A stretch of 64,000 bases of DNA from Hydrogenovibrio sp. JE_KL2 (GCF_009296185.1 NZ_WBJR01000002.1:186001-250000), one strand, 5' to 3'. Counted from the first letter of the stretch, positions 50,253-59,134 are shown. The notes: a model not told the origin generated them from the letters alone. Numbers and translations: made by a program.

Positions 50253-51173
50253 CTACCAGGACTTGAGCAGTTCGCTGTGCAGATGGTTGACTTGTTTTTT
50301 CAGGTGAGACAAACGTTTTTGGGTGAATTTCTGCAAGACTTTGTGCGCATCCAGCCCTTTTTCATCCCCTTTCAGGTCTTTTTTAAGGGTTCTCAAATGC
50401 AGGTACAAAATCTCAAAATCATGTTCTTTACCAAGCAGATTGCCTAACTGGTCGAGTTTTCGCACCACCTTTTGCCCCTTGTCCGTTCCCAGCGACTTCA
50501 GCAGCTTCAACTGGTAATAACCATGCTTGACCCATTTACGCCACTCATGACGCTCTTCAGTCGTCGCTCCCACGGCAATGCCCGCCAACGCATGACGATG
50601 ACATGCACTCAATGTCATCAGAAACCCTTTCTGCAAAGTCAGCATAAAATCCTGCTCAATCGAAAGTGCCTGCCAAGCCGCCAGCTCTTCTTCCAAGGCT
50701 TGTTCGACCACCTCCCAATCTATCTCCGGTAAAGCTTGAACCTGTTTGGCGATTTGCGACTCAAAATCGGATTTCAATCTGTCTAAGTAGGCTTGTGTTT
50801 TAGCGGACACGCCCTCGTCCATCATCAGGGATTCGATTTGCAAAAGCGACTCTAACATCACCTGTAAATCACGATGTTGCGCCAATCGTTTTGCTGTCTG
50901 GCGAATACGCTCGTTCGCCGCTTTAAATGTTTCTTTGGGAATGGCTGGCGAGATGAGTCGCCAGTAAGCACGTAAGCGCTTAAAGGTCACGCGAATGGCA
51001 TGAATGGATTTTGGCGCTTCACGGTTTTCGACATCTTTAGCCAATGCCAGTACATCGGATACTTCCTCACAGACGGACGCCATAAAGGCGACTGCCATTT
51101 CATCAGAAGCTTTCGATTTTAAGCCGAAGTTTTTAAACACCCGGCGAGTAAAATCTTTTGAAATGGTTTCCAT
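50253..51173 (-). CDS. CHAD domain protein
   Basis: A 306-residue all-helical CHAD protein. The signature histidine and basic residues appear in IHAIRVTFKRLRAYWRLI and RLAQHRDLQVMLESL in the first half, and again as HEWRKWVKHGYYQLKLL with LGKEHDFEILYLHLR in the second. CHAD domains bind inorganic polyphosphate. No CYTH domain is attached and no polyphosphate kinase gene is in the window, so the process is unknown. The ATG start lacks a strong ribosome site. The gene is followed by queF after a 74-base gap. Confidence 0.88.
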   Translation of the reverse strand: METISKDFTRRVFKNFGLKSKASDEMAVAFMASVCEEVSDVLALAKDVENREAPKSIHAIRVTFKRLRAYWRLISPAIPKETFKAANERIRQTAKRLAQHRDLQVMLESLLQIESLMMDEGVSAKTQAYLDRLKSDFESQIAKQVQALPEIDWEVVEQALEEELAAWQALSIEQDFMLTLQKGFLMTLSACHRHALAGIAVGATTEERHEWRKWVKHGYYQLKLLKSLGTDKGQKVVRKLDQLGNLLGKEHDFEILYLHLRTLKKDLKGDEKGLDAHKVLQKFTQKRLSHLKKQVNHLHSELLKSW

Positions 51174-51281
51174 AAGCCTGGCTATTGCTTGTTAACAGAG
51201 TTGCATATTATGCCGAGCCTATTTGACATGCAAATGAAATTTTCTATCGCAACAGATGTTTTTTCTCTATGGGTAACGCCT

Positions 51282-52886
51282 TTATGCCGGATTCAATGTT
51301 CCGTTAGGCGTGTGCACTGTTCTTTCGTGCTCCACTTCAGCCAGTGTCGGCGTTTCTGGCTCAATGTCTGGACGGCTCCCCGGCGCACCATAAGTACGTT
51401 GCAAGTAAATACCTGCAATCGCTAGGAATACCCCCGTGACCGAACAGATAAATGCCAGTGAAGTAAACCAAACCAACGCAACCAAACCAACCAAATGTTT
51501 TGGTACATCGCGAGCCGACTCATTGCCGTTGATATAGGCCGCCACACGATAAATCTGGTTTTGGGTAATCAGGGTATTAATCTTGTGATCAATCTCCAAC
51601 TTCTGTTGTTGCAGACCGAAAATATCCTCATCAATCTTTTTGACCTTTTGCTGAATTTCATCAAAAGTTTCCAACTGGCTCTTTTTCTCTTTCAAAGCTC
51701 GATGGATAATGCTGTCCTTGGTTTGCACCGCTTCATTGGTAAACTGCTGATACTGCTGACGGTACTTCGCTCTTAAAGCTTCATCTTCCTCCGAGCGTTG
51801 CTTCAAACGGTTAGATAAGAAATCAATACGTTGATGGATAGTGTCGATACGTTTTTGATAAGTCACACCCATGGTTTTCAACTGTGCCTGAAGCATTTCT
51901 TCCGTACCGGTTTGCTCTTTCAGTGCTTCTTTCCCGCTGGAGAAATCACTGACTTGATACAGACGTTTCTCTTTTTTGTCGATTAAGGCACGGTACTTGT
52001 CCTCTACAGACTGACGTGTCAAGAAAGTCGCGTCCGCCATCTTTTGCTTCATCTCGGCTTTCAGGTTCGCCACTTCTTTTTCAAGTTGTGCTTTCTCTTC
52101 CGTTGAGCCTTCCAAGTTCTGGTTCAACATCTTACGGATACGTTGTTGCAATGCATCACGTTCTTTATCCCAATCGGCATAAACTTGTGCTTCTTTGTTT
52201 TGTAGGTCGGACACCTCTTGGTCGATTTTGTCTTTATAACTGGTGTCGATTTCAGACAAGCGCCGCTCCATCACTTTTCTCTGTGAGGATAGGTTATCTG
52301 TGAAATAACGGTTCGCATTAGAAACGTTTCGATGGTAGTTCGCATCAATCGTATCCATATGCAAAGTGTCGATGCTTTTCTTTTGCTGGTTCAAGCTGTT
52401 GATCTTTTCATCCAAACGCAAGGCGGCATTTTTATTATCGTCAATCGCCAAGGTCAAGTTAGAAAAGTTACGTTCAAAACCGTTCAACATGGTTTCAAAG
52501 GTAATGGTAGCCAGCATAATGACGCCAATGAAAAAGCCCACACGCCAAGCAAAATGGCGGGCATACATCATCGCCGTGGCAATAGGAATCTTGCTCGCCT
52601 CAACCACAGCGACCAACACAAACGGTAAACCAGCGACCAGAATCGTCGAGATGTTGCCGGCAGACATTTCGCGCTCATGCGCATTGAGCTGTATATAAAC
52701 GGAATAAGACACAACAATGGAAATTAAAAGGCCTATCGAAACGGCAAGTATCTCTACCGCCCAAGCAAATTTAATCAATTTGCCACCTACATCATAAAGT
52801 CTTCTGTTTTCCATATCTTTTGTGCGCCTTAGTAGAAAATGATTTTTTGTGATTCGTAAATGTACGAATTTATCCAAAAGAGACAT
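51282..52886 (-). CDS. Membrane protein with long coiled coil, unknown function
   Basis: A 534-residue protein: three membrane helices at about 38-62, 82-105 and 113-135, a charged coiled coil of roughly 300 residues (from LRLDEKINSLNQQKKSIDTL to QQQKLEIDHKINTLI), and a last membrane helix at about 468-495 (LVGLVALVWFTSLAFICSV). The short C-terminal tail is Pro-rich. It belongs to no family I recognise; the shape suggests a structural or trafficking role at the inner membrane. An in-frame ATG at 52814 (MENRRLYDVGG) is an alternative start; neither has a convincing ribosome site. Confidence 0.75.
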   Translation of the reverse strand: MSLLDKFVHLRITKNHFLLRRTKDMENRRLYDVGGKLIKFAWAVEILAVSIGLLISIVVSYSVYIQLNAHEREMSAGNISTILVAGLPFVLVAVVEASKIPIATAMMYARHFAWRVGFFIGVIMLATITFETMLNGFERNFSNLTLAIDDNKNAALRLDEKINSLNQQKKSIDTLHMDTIDANYHRNVSNANRYFTDNLSSQRKVMERRLSEIDTSYKDKIDQEVSDLQNKEAQVYADWDKERDALQQRIRKMLNQNLEGSTEEKAQLEKEVANLKAEMKQKMADATFLTRQSVEDKYRALIDKKEKRLYQVSDFSSGKEALKEQTGTEEMLQAQLKTMGVTYQKRIDTIHQRIDFLSNRLKQRSEEDEALRAKYRQQYQQFTNEAVQTKDSIIHRALKEKKSQLETFDEIQQKVKKIDEDIFGLQQQKLEIDHKINTLITQNQIYRVAAYINGNESARDVPKHLVGLVALVWFTSLAFICSVTGVFLAIAGIYLQRTYGAPGSRPDIEPETPTLAEVEHERTVHTPNGTLNPA

Positions 52887-52930
52887 TCTAATGAAAAGTT
52901 GTGAAATATGCTATTCAATCCTTGAATTCA

Positions 52931-53047
52931 TCACAAAAACATCATAAAAATGTCAGTTTTCACTCTTGGAAAGAATTTAGCAATAATTGACCCAACCTGG
53001 CAGATTTTCAGTGCCTTTTGATTGGCTAATGACATGACTTGCTTCAT
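52931..53047 (-). CDS. 38-residue ORF carrying the repeat-encoded N-terminal module
   Basis: A short frame starting MKQVMSLANQKALKICQVGS. Its first 52 bases match the 5' end of the gene at 56042 at about 79%, with the same 14-codon distance from ATG to the ICQVG codons. After the module it runs into a hydrophobic tail and stops. AGAAG lies about 8 bases upstream. It may be a truncated remnant of a gene with this 5' module. The same DNA is also open in another frame (ending ENLPGWVNYC), so its coding status is doubtful. Confidence 0.35.
   Translation of the reverse strand: MKQVMSLANQKALKICQVGSIIAKFFPRVKTDIFMMFL
52991..53008 (+). repeat. Dispersed repeat copy in the 52.9-53.2 kb gap
   Basis: CCCAACCTGGCAGATTTT, exact. 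It lies within the short ORF at 52931-53047. Apart from that ORF and the one at 53096-53182, the 299-base gap shows no gene. Confidence 0.88.
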
Positions 53048-53095
53048 AAATATTCTTCTCAATCTCTTTAAACACCAAGTGTAATGTCAGTGAGA

Positions 53096-53182
53096 TTAGA
53101 TGTCATGCCCTTGAACCTGGCTAAGTTTTTCCGAGGCTTTCGCTAAGAAGTCTTCATTCTTCCCTAAATTAAACGCACCCAT
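53096..53182 (-). CDS. Possible 28-residue peptide
   Basis: A short frame MGAFNLGKNEDFLAKASEK... ending QGHDI, starting 3 bases after the stop of the 305-residue gene. AGGTT precedes it. The composition looks protein-like and hydrophilic, but there is no family and it could be the remnant of a longer gene. Confidence 0.25.
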   Translation of the reverse strand: MGAFNLGKNEDFLAKASEKLSQVQGHDI

Positions 53183-53185
53183 ATT

Positions 53186-54103
53186 TTACAACCTATCCTG
53201 ACCTATACTTTTCAATTGCTTAGTGATGTTACATTCAGGCTTTCCATCAAAGTAGAAACTGCCGCTCTTAAAAAAAAGAGGCCCATTATTGCAGTTTGCC
53301 TCTTTGAATGTCTGATCATCCATTAAATCATAATAGTTATATTGTCCAGTTCTCGTATTTGAATAAATAACGCTATTGCCAAAGAGATAATCATATATTC
53401 CGTCCTGATTGAGGTCTATCCTAGGAGCAAAATCCATTGCTCGGCTTTGCTGCTCCTTACTATAACCATGTTTTGCTAATAACTTACAAATAGTCTCGGT
53501 ATGGGAGGAATCTTGACATTTCTGATGCCAACGAGTAAAAAATTCTACAAAAAAGCCCCTATTATCTGGGTTAATCATGCAAATATTGATATTCTGGTTG
53601 GTCAGTCTTGCAGAGTGCGTTGGAAAAAAATTGGTCCACTGTTTCTGTGTTGCGATAATCCGCAAACGCAGTGCCATACCGTTATAATCCATAAGAGAGT
53701 TTCTGACAAACTGATAGAACTCTGGGCTGCTATATTGCTTTTTGGTGATTTTAAACCGAATATCACGACCAAAAGCCAATGCATAAACAGTTCGTCTTTT
53801 ACCCTTAATGTCCGCCTGATATTTAACTACACCAACACCGTTAAAAGTGATCTGGTCTTTTTGAAAGTCAAATGATGGCGCTTTGATCTTTTTAGTTTTA
53901 TCAATCCATTTCACGTTCATGAATTCATCACACATGGGGTATTGAGCTTTTAGTGCTGTCCGTTCGGCACCAGTTTTAAACCCAATATTCGTTTCTTCAG
54001 CATAAGCGGTGCTGATAAACCCTATAAGTAAGCAGAACCCTATCCACCCAACCTGGCAGATTTCGTGTAATTTTTTCTGAACTGACTGTCTTGTTGCTTG
54101 CAT
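53186..54103 (-). CDS. Exported protein with EF-hand-like calcium loop, unknown function
   Basis: A 305-residue protein with a signal peptide (WIGFCLLIGFISTAYA, cleavage near residue 35). Its N-terminal codons 15-20 (ICQVGW) come from the dispersed repeat. The mature part has eight to nine cysteines, likely disulfide-bonded, and an acidic loop DLNQDGIYDYL near residue 237 resembling a calcium-binding EF-hand or dockerin-type loop. AGGA lies 6 bases before the ATG. I recognise no overall family. AT-rich codon use and clustering with two other exported unknown proteins suggest an accessory region. Confidence 0.72.
   Translation of the reverse strand: MQATRQSVQKKLHEICQVGWIGFCLLIGFISTAYAEETNIGFKTGAERTALKAQYPMCDEFMNVKWIDKTKKIKAPSFDFQKDQITFNGVGVVKYQADIKGKRRTVYALAFGRDIRFKITKKQYSSPEFYQFVRNSLMDYNGMALRLRIIATQKQWTNFFPTHSARLTNQNINICMINPDNRGFFVEFFTRWHQKCQDSSHTETICKLLAKHGYSKEQQSRAMDFAPRIDLNQDGIYDYLFGNSVIYSNTRTGQYNYYDLMDDQTFKEANCNNGPLFFKSGSFYFDGKPECNITKQLKSIGQDRL
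54047..54063 (+). repeat. Dispersed repeat copy in the signal region of the 54103 gene
   Basis: CCCAACCTGGCAGATTT, exact over 17 bases. It encodes ICQVGW just before the hydrophobic part of the signal peptide. Confidence 0.88.
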
Positions 54104-54133
54104 ATAAATCCTGTCTTTTGCCTTTGAGCCGAC

Positions 54134-55069
54134 TTAACTTATTCCTAGATAGGAAATCATGTGCTTTTTAAGAATTGGTTTGGCTTGTTCTAGCGGCATT
54201 CCGGAATGGATTTCATTTGAATAAAGCGCCTTCAGATAGGCAACATCTAAAGGTTGAATATCTCCATATTTATAATTCGGAACAACAAGGATACTAGGCA
54301 AGTCTCTAACATTAATAGTATCTGTGAACATATTGAAAAACATCTGATTCATATTGCCCAATACGCTATTAACACCTTTCTTTTCAATTAAGGGATGTGT
54401 CGAGTCTAACAACCCTATAGCCATATTGACGCTTCTATTCTCTCGTCTTATAAATAGAGATGTTTTGTATATACTGTTCCTTTGTTTTTCTCTTTCTATT
54501 GCCTGCTGAAGCTTTTCGCCTTTTTTTCCATGGTAAAGGCGGTTTACATACGCGGAAGATGTACTCATTTGGTATACAGGCATACCCGCCACTGCCATAT
54601 CAAAATACACATTTCTTTCATTAGAGCCTTGGGGAATGTAACGAATCTTTAATCCGGTTAGTTTTCTGTATCGTGCCAAGTTGCTTTTAAAGTGCTCGAA
54701 CAGCTTTTCTTTAAGTTCCGGGGAAACTTTTGCAACACTCAAGCCCGCTTTAAGATATTCAGTTTTACCATGAAGCTCTTTATAACGGTCTAAACTCCTA
54801 TTCAACGCAGTTTCCAGATACCCTTTTTCAAAGCGAACAATGCCTTTTGTCTGACTTTTTAGCGCTTGATCTAAATAACTAGCGACCATTTCCTCGGTAA
54901 TAGTTTCTGATTGTGCATCTTCAGCAAGAGCTTGATTCATAGGAAGCACCAAAATAAATAATATTGAAAAAACAAGTTTAAAAACTTCTAGCTGTCTAAA
55001 ACACTTCTCCACCCCAACCTTGCAGATTTTTAATGTATTTTGCTTACCTAATAACATTGCTGGTTTCAT
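54134..55069 (-). CDS. Exported DUF2927-like protein 1
   Basis: A 311-residue protein whose signal peptide (VFSILFILVLPMNQALA) lies unusually late, at about residues 32-48. The first 19 residues (MKPAMLLGKQNTLKICKVG) are shared with the next gene and are partly repeat-encoded. The mature part resembles DUF2927 proteins: YRKLTGLKIRYIPQ in the middle and PLDVAYLKALYSNEIHSGMPLEQA near the end. The function of this family is unknown. The family call is from memory of its pattern. It lies 30 bases upstream of the EF-hand-like gene on the same strand. Confidence 0.68.
   Translation of the reverse strand: MKPAMLLGKQNTLKICKVGVEKCFRQLEVFKLVFSILFILVLPMNQALAEDAQSETITEEMVASYLDQALKSQTKGIVRFEKGYLETALNRSLDRYKELHGKTEYLKAGLSVAKVSPELKEKLFEHFKSNLARYRKLTGLKIRYIPQGSNERNVYFDMAVAGMPVYQMSTSSAYVNRLYHGKKGEKLQQAIEREKQRNSIYKTSLFIRRENRSVNMAIGLLDSTHPLIEKKGVNSVLGNMNQMFFNMFTDTINVRDLPSILVVPNYKYGDIQPLDVAYLKALYSNEIHSGMPLEQAKPILKKHMISYLGIS
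55012..55030 (+). repeat. Dispersed repeat copy (one mismatch) in the 55069 gene
   Basis: CCCCAACCTTGCAGATTTT, one mismatch in the core (T for G). It encodes KICKVG. It is part of a longer, about 70-base similarity with 55985-56058. Confidence 0.82.
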
Positions 55070-55142
55070 AGCATCCTACTTAAACTCTAAATATTGTTAA
55101 TCAATCGAGTCTGACCCTGTTGATTCTTCCCAGGCATCTGAA

Positions 55143-56042
55143 TTAACTCCCTTTTAACAAATCAACATTACTGTCTAAAATTGCTGGAGCGTAATGGTGC
55201 TCTTGAATGTAATCGACAGTTAAATCAATTAATTTTTGTTTAAAGATTTTCATTTGTTCTGTAGATAGATTCTCTCCAAAAAAAGACTCTAACTTCGGCG
55301 AATAAAAACTCACTAAAAGCGCTTTATCAATTGGAAAATAGTGTCCCATATCACACTCATTTCGATAGTTAAAAACGGTTCTATTTAAAGGACTTTTTTC
55401 TGCATTATTATCTGGAACAAGCCCCTCTAATAAAGCATTTTGCAGATAGCAATAATCTTTAGGGTTTACAAAATTTGAGATCAAGAAGTAATGAGATAAA
55501 AAACCATTTTCACTTCTAATTATTTGCTTTGATTCAGTGGTTTGACTATACAAATAATCAATAAACTCCTTATCCGACATTTTTGCTAGTTCAGGGTTTC
55601 CTTCCTTATACCATTTGGCTTTGTAGGCAATTTCAAAGCGCCAATCATTGGCAAATAGTAATGCTGTATTAGTCTTCTTCCAGTTATCTACTTTTTGTAT
55701 ATCTAGCCCTGTTAAGGCTCTTAATTTGCCATAACTCTTAAAAATTAGAGCATTTTGCTCTGTGCTGAACTTATAAGGTGTAGCAAAATATGTCTGATAC
55801 CTAACTTGTTTGTTCCATCGTAGAATTCCTGGAAACAAGTTTTTTTTCTGGTCATCATTAAGTAACGAATTGACTTGAAGCGTTACCAAATATTTAAGAG
55901 GGCCTGATGCTTTAAGGTTATTATCACTTGGTTTATTTTGAGAACACCCACTTAACGTCAGCGTCAACGCCAATGAAAGTAACCACCCAACCTGGCAGAT
56001 TTTTAATGTCTTTTGTTTGCCTGATAACATTGCTGGTTTCAT
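55143..56042 (-). CDS. DUF2927-like lipoprotein 2
   Basis: A 299-residue protein. The first 20 residues (MKPAMLSGKQKTLKICQVGW) contain the repeat-encoded module, then a lipoprotein signal (LLSLALTLTLSGC, cysteine at about residue 33). DUF2927-like features follow: a TGLDIQKV segment after LRAL, DYCYLQNALLEGLVPDN with a cysteine, and PIDKALLVSFYSPKLESFFG. It is related in layout to the gene at 54134 and probably forms one transcription unit with it. Translation starts 73 bases before the gap holding no other gene. Function is unknown. Confidence 0.68.
   Translation of the reverse strand: MKPAMLSGKQKTLKICQVGWLLSLALTLTLSGCSQNKPSDNNLKASGPLKYLVTLQVNSLLNDDQKKNLFPGILRWNKQVRYQTYFATPYKFSTEQNALIFKSYGKLRALTGLDIQKVDNWKKTNTALLFANDWRFEIAYKAKWYKEGNPELAKMSDKEFIDYLYSQTTESKQIIRSENGFLSHYFLISNFVNPKDYCYLQNALLEGLVPDNNAEKSPLNRTVFNYRNECDMGHYFPIDKALLVSFYSPKLESFFGENLSTEQMKIFKQKLIDLTVDYIQEHHYAPAILDSNVDLLKGS
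55986..56004 (+). repeat. Dispersed repeat copy in the 56042 gene
   Basis: CCCAACCTGGCAGATTTTT, exact. It encodes KICQVGW directly before the lipoprotein signal. Confidence 0.9.
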
Positions 56043-56124
56043 AGAATCCTACTTAACTCTGATATTGCTGAGGGTTATTGCAGGTTATGGTACCAAAGAT
56101 TGTAGGTATTTCTGTAGGTTGATA

Positions 56125-56715
56125 TTAACGATAGGTGCAGCGATTTTGTTCCAATCGCTGGCAGAATGTTGCTTGATGCGCCAAAGGGAGCTGTAATTGA
56201 AGTGTGACTTGATTGGTGTAATCGACAGAAACCAATTTGCCCTCGGCTTCTTCCAAAAAGTGGCGCACCTGCTTTTCTAAAGCGAAATCGCAGACCACTT
56301 CTATCGACACCATTTCCACTTGCTGAATGATGGGTAGAATTTCCATCACCGCTTGCGCCGCCTGCCCGTAAGCTCGGGTCAGCCCGCCGGCACCGAGCTT
56401 GATGCCACCGAAATAGCGCACGACAATCACCATGACATCGCCCACGCCTTTGTGTTGCAACACGTTCAGGATGGGTTTTCCTGCGGTACCGGAAGGTTCG
56501 CCATCATCGCCCATCCCGGCATTGGAAGCACAGGCGGGATTGCCGATTAAATAAGCCCAGCAGTGGTGTCGTGCATCAGGATAGCGTGTTTTGATTTCGT
56601 CTAGCCATTGCATGCCTTGTTCACGGGTTTCGATGGTTTGCGCATAGGCGATGAAACGACTTTTTTTGATTTCGATTTCCGCGTGCGTCAGCTCGGCGGG
56701 CACCGGGTAAGACAT
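56125..56715 (-). CDS. yigZ: YigZ/IMPACT family protein
   Basis: A 196-residue protein of the IMPACT/UPF0029 family. Signature stretch: EIKKSRFIAYAQTI, RHHCWAYLIG, then DDGEPSGTAGKPILNVL and VVIVVRYFGGIKLGAGGLTRAYGQAA, all intact, with a C-terminal ferredoxin-like domain. The molecular role is not settled; the eukaryotic relative regulates the GCN2 kinase. Its ATG overlaps the stop of the upstream CDF gene (TAATG), so the two are coupled. Confidence 0.93.
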   Translation of the reverse strand: MSYPVPAELTHAEIEIKKSRFIAYAQTIETREQGMQWLDEIKTRYPDARHHCWAYLIGNPACASNAGMGDDGEPSGTAGKPILNVLQHKGVGDVMVIVVRYFGGIKLGAGGLTRAYGQAAQAVMEILPIIQQVEMVSIEVVCDFALEKQVRHFLEEAEGKLVSVDYTNQVTLQLQLPLAHQATFCQRLEQNRCTYR

Positions 56716-57647
56716 TACTCAGGGTCTCCAACGCTACGCTTCGCCCACACAGGGTCGGCAGTGAAAATAACATCCACCGCGAGGTATTCATAACGTTGTT
56801 TCAACTTGTGGTAAAGATGGGTACGGAACAAATCTGCTTCTTGCAGGTTGAAGTCACAATCCGGCTTCATTTGAATATAAAGCTGAACGTAGATGGAACG
56901 ACCTAATTGAAGATAGCGTTTCTCGAAGCCGATAAAACGATCTTCTTTCAACTCATGGCGCACCAACTCTTCAATATCATCGGAAATCTCGGAGTTTTCA
57001 AATCGACCAATCAACTGCAAACCGTTTTCTTTCACGACCTTGATCGGCAATGGCAGCATCAGCATAACCAACACAAGAATAACAATCGGGTCAGTATAAG
57101 GCACCCAATCTTTATATTCGGTGCTCGACAGCCACATGGAGAAGCCGAAGGAAATCCCAACCGCCAAACTCAACACGCCCCCGATCAGCCAACCTTGTAA
57201 GTCGACCTCTATCAAATCGGATTTAACGCTCTTGTTCATGCGATGGAGGAAGTAAGACAACACAAACCCGAGCAAAGAGGCGACAACAGCATAGAAAACA
57301 GCGATATCCGCCACAACATGACGCCCACCGTTCAACAGGGCATGCACAGAGGCATAAATCGCGAAAATGACCACCACCAGAATCATGATCCCTTTGATGA
57401 AATTGAGCAAAGGTTCATAAATGGCATAGCCGAACGGCTGGTTTTGATTGGCTTGCTTGGAAATCAAGGTGGCAACACGCAAGGTCAATAACCCCGCGGT
57501 CATGTCGATGAACGGATAGATACCATCCATCAAGATCGCCTGAGAATGTGTCAGGTAATAAAAGCTCAAACCCAACACCGCCATCAAGACGTCACCAATC
57601 ATTACAAGTTTGATGGCTTTCTTTTCAACTTCTAAGGTTCTGTCCAT
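56715..57647 (-). CDS. Cation diffusion facilitator (CDF) transporter
   Basis: A 310-residue inner-membrane protein with six helices and a cytoplasmic C-terminal domain. In helix 2 the metal-binding pair is present (ILMDGIYPFID). In helix 5 the usual HxxxD is not seen; the aligned region reads SDLIEVDLQGWLIGG, so metal choice cannot be inferred. The C-terminus has a typical RSIYVQLYIQMKPD strand. ATG 57647 is chosen over a TTG five codons upstream. It lies near the copper efflux genes, but with a 150-base gap. Confidence 0.85.
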   Translation of the reverse strand: MDRTLEVEKKAIKLVMIGDVLMAVLGLSFYYLTHSQAILMDGIYPFIDMTAGLLTLRVATLISKQANQNQPFGYAIYEPLLNFIKGIMILVVVIFAIYASVHALLNGGRHVVADIAVFYAVVASLLGFVLSYFLHRMNKSVKSDLIEVDLQGWLIGGVLSLAVGISFGFSMWLSSTEYKDWVPYTDPIVILVLVMLMLPLPIKVVKENGLQLIGRFENSEISDDIEELVRHELKEDRFIGFEKRYLQLGRSIYVQLYIQMKPDCDFNLQEADLFRTHLYHKLKQRYEYLAVDVIFTADPVWAKRSVGDPE

Positions 57648-57796
57648 GGCTAAAGCGGTCAATCATCTATTCGGTTTAAAATAAAGATCGCCTATTTTAA
57701 CGTAAAAAGCCGCCCGGCACCTCGATTTTCCGGACAGTTTTTCGGTTTTTTAAGACAGAAGGCAACGCCTGCCTAAGCGAAATTACGCGTTCAAAC

Positions 57797-59134
57797 TTAT
57801 TTCAATAAACCCAAAGCGCCATAAAACTCAAACCAGCTTTGCCAAATCTTCGCTTTGGTCAAAGGCACATCGCGTTGCGCTTTGTGCAGGCTGCGTTGTG
57901 CGTTGAGCAAGTCGAGAATATTCCGCGTGCCGGTACGCAAACCGTTTTCCGTGGCTTTTACCGCTTCTTGGTTAGATGACAGTGCTGCTTTCAAAGCTGC
58001 AAGGCGTTCAACACCGGCTTGATAACTGAGCAAACTGTTTCTGACGGTTGCCTCCAGTTGCAACACCAATTGACGTTTTTGCGCTTGTGCCGCAGACACT
58101 TGAGCGCGAGATTTAGAAACCGCCGCATCAGTTCGTCCACCGAGGTACAAGGGATACTTCAGCTCCAAGCCGCCTTTGACCCCTTGCATATCATCGTAGT
58201 AATTGCCATCACTGTCGTTATACACATAGGCGCCAAAGGCATCTAGCTGAACGCCGTTCTTGTTTTTCTCATAATCCACTTGTCGGTTAGCCGCCATAAT
58301 CTGTTGCTCCAAGGCTTTCACCTGTGGATTCTGCAACAACCAATCCGGTTGAACCTTGGCATCCACTTTCTGGCTGGACGATGCTCTGTTGAGCAACGCA
58401 TCATTCGGCAAATCCTCCGGCATTTTCATTCGATGCAAATCGACTGATTCTCCCACTTGCGCAGATAAATCCGACTCGGTAATCGCCAGCGCCTGTTTCG
58501 CCGCCAGCAAATCGGCACGGTTGTTATCCAGCCTTGCGCGAATCTCAGCGATGTCGTTCAAATCCTGATAACCGACCTGAAAGCGCTTGCGCACTTGCGT
58601 CATGATGGAAGCAATGGATGTTTGCTCTTTGACCAAAAAGTCCACTTGCGCCTGCTGAGACCAATAGCGGTAATAGAGCTCTGACAACTGCAACATCAGT
58701 TTTTGTCTTTGGGCTTCAAGCTGCCATTGCGCCGCATCATGTTGAAAAGTCGCCACTTGGGTCAAATCGGTTTTATCCGGTTGATACAAAGGATAGCTTG
58801 CCTTCAACTGATTGGCGGTACGCCCGAAGTCCTTTTTCTTCATCCAGGCGTAACTCAACTCCGACTGCAGCTGAACCTGAAGTTTTTCATAAGACGCCGC
58901 CTGTTTCTGTTGGCTCAAAGCGCCCTGTGCCTGAGCCGAAAAAACTGCCAGGTTGGGGTTATTGCTTAACGCGGTTTGATAAAGCTGCATCAACTGCGCA
59001 TCTTTTTGCAGCACTTTTTCTGGGGCTGTCACCGCCATTTGCGGCTCGGCGAAGGCCGAGGTTGCAACCAACATCAAAGCGATTACCACCGTATATACGG
59101 TTTGATTTACGGCTTGTTTCAATAAAGGTTTCAT
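57797..59134 (-). CDS. TolC-family outer-membrane efflux protein (CusC-like)
   Basis: A 445-residue protein with a signal peptide (VVIALMLVATSAFA) and the two-fold helical barrel pattern of the TolC family: LMQLYQTALSNNPNLAVFSAQ near the N-terminus, LYYRYWSQQAQVDFLVKEQ, VRKRFQVGYQDLNDIAEIRARL, a strand-rich GGLELKYPLYLGG, and a second GLRTGTRNILDLLNAQRSL. It has no lipidation cysteine, unlike E. coli CusC. The start overlaps the cusA stop (TAATG). It is the outer channel for the CusBA pump. A variant of the dispersed repeat encodes part of NNPNLAVFSA. Confidence 0.9.
   Translation of the reverse strand: MKPLLKQAVNQTVYTVVIALMLVATSAFAEPQMAVTAPEKVLQKDAQLMQLYQTALSNNPNLAVFSAQAQGALSQQKQAASYEKLQVQLQSELSYAWMKKKDFGRTANQLKASYPLYQPDKTDLTQVATFQHDAAQWQLEAQRQKLMLQLSELYYRYWSQQAQVDFLVKEQTSIASIMTQVRKRFQVGYQDLNDIAEIRARLDNNRADLLAAKQALAITESDLSAQVGESVDLHRMKMPEDLPNDALLNRASSSQKVDAKVQPDWLLQNPQVKALEQQIMAANRQVDYEKNKNGVQLDAFGAYVYNDSDGNYYDDMQGVKGGLELKYPLYLGGRTDAAVSKSRAQVSAAQAQKRQLVLQLEATVRNSLLSYQAGVERLAALKAALSSNQEAVKATENGLRTGTRNILDLLNAQRSLHKAQRDVPLTKAKIWQSWFEFYGALGLLK
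58941..58958 (-). repeat. Dispersed repeat copy inside the tolC-like gene
   Basis: AAAACTGCCAGGTTGGGG: the 14-base core is exact, with one T missing from the flank. It encodes part of the conserved NNPNLA segment. Confidence 0.75.

Noticed and set aside
53101-53122. A further degenerate copy of the repeat (TTGAACCTGGCTAAGTTTTT)
   Set aside because: Only AACCTGGC is shared with the core; too short to separate from chance.
52931-56042. Gene array with repeated sites resembling integron cassettes (ACCCAAC fits the RYYYAAC core)
   Set aside because: attC sites need paired inverted core sites 50-150 bases apart between cassettes. Here the repeat lies inside coding sequence, mostly as single copies, and also occurs in core genes such as rsmG. 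No integrase is present.
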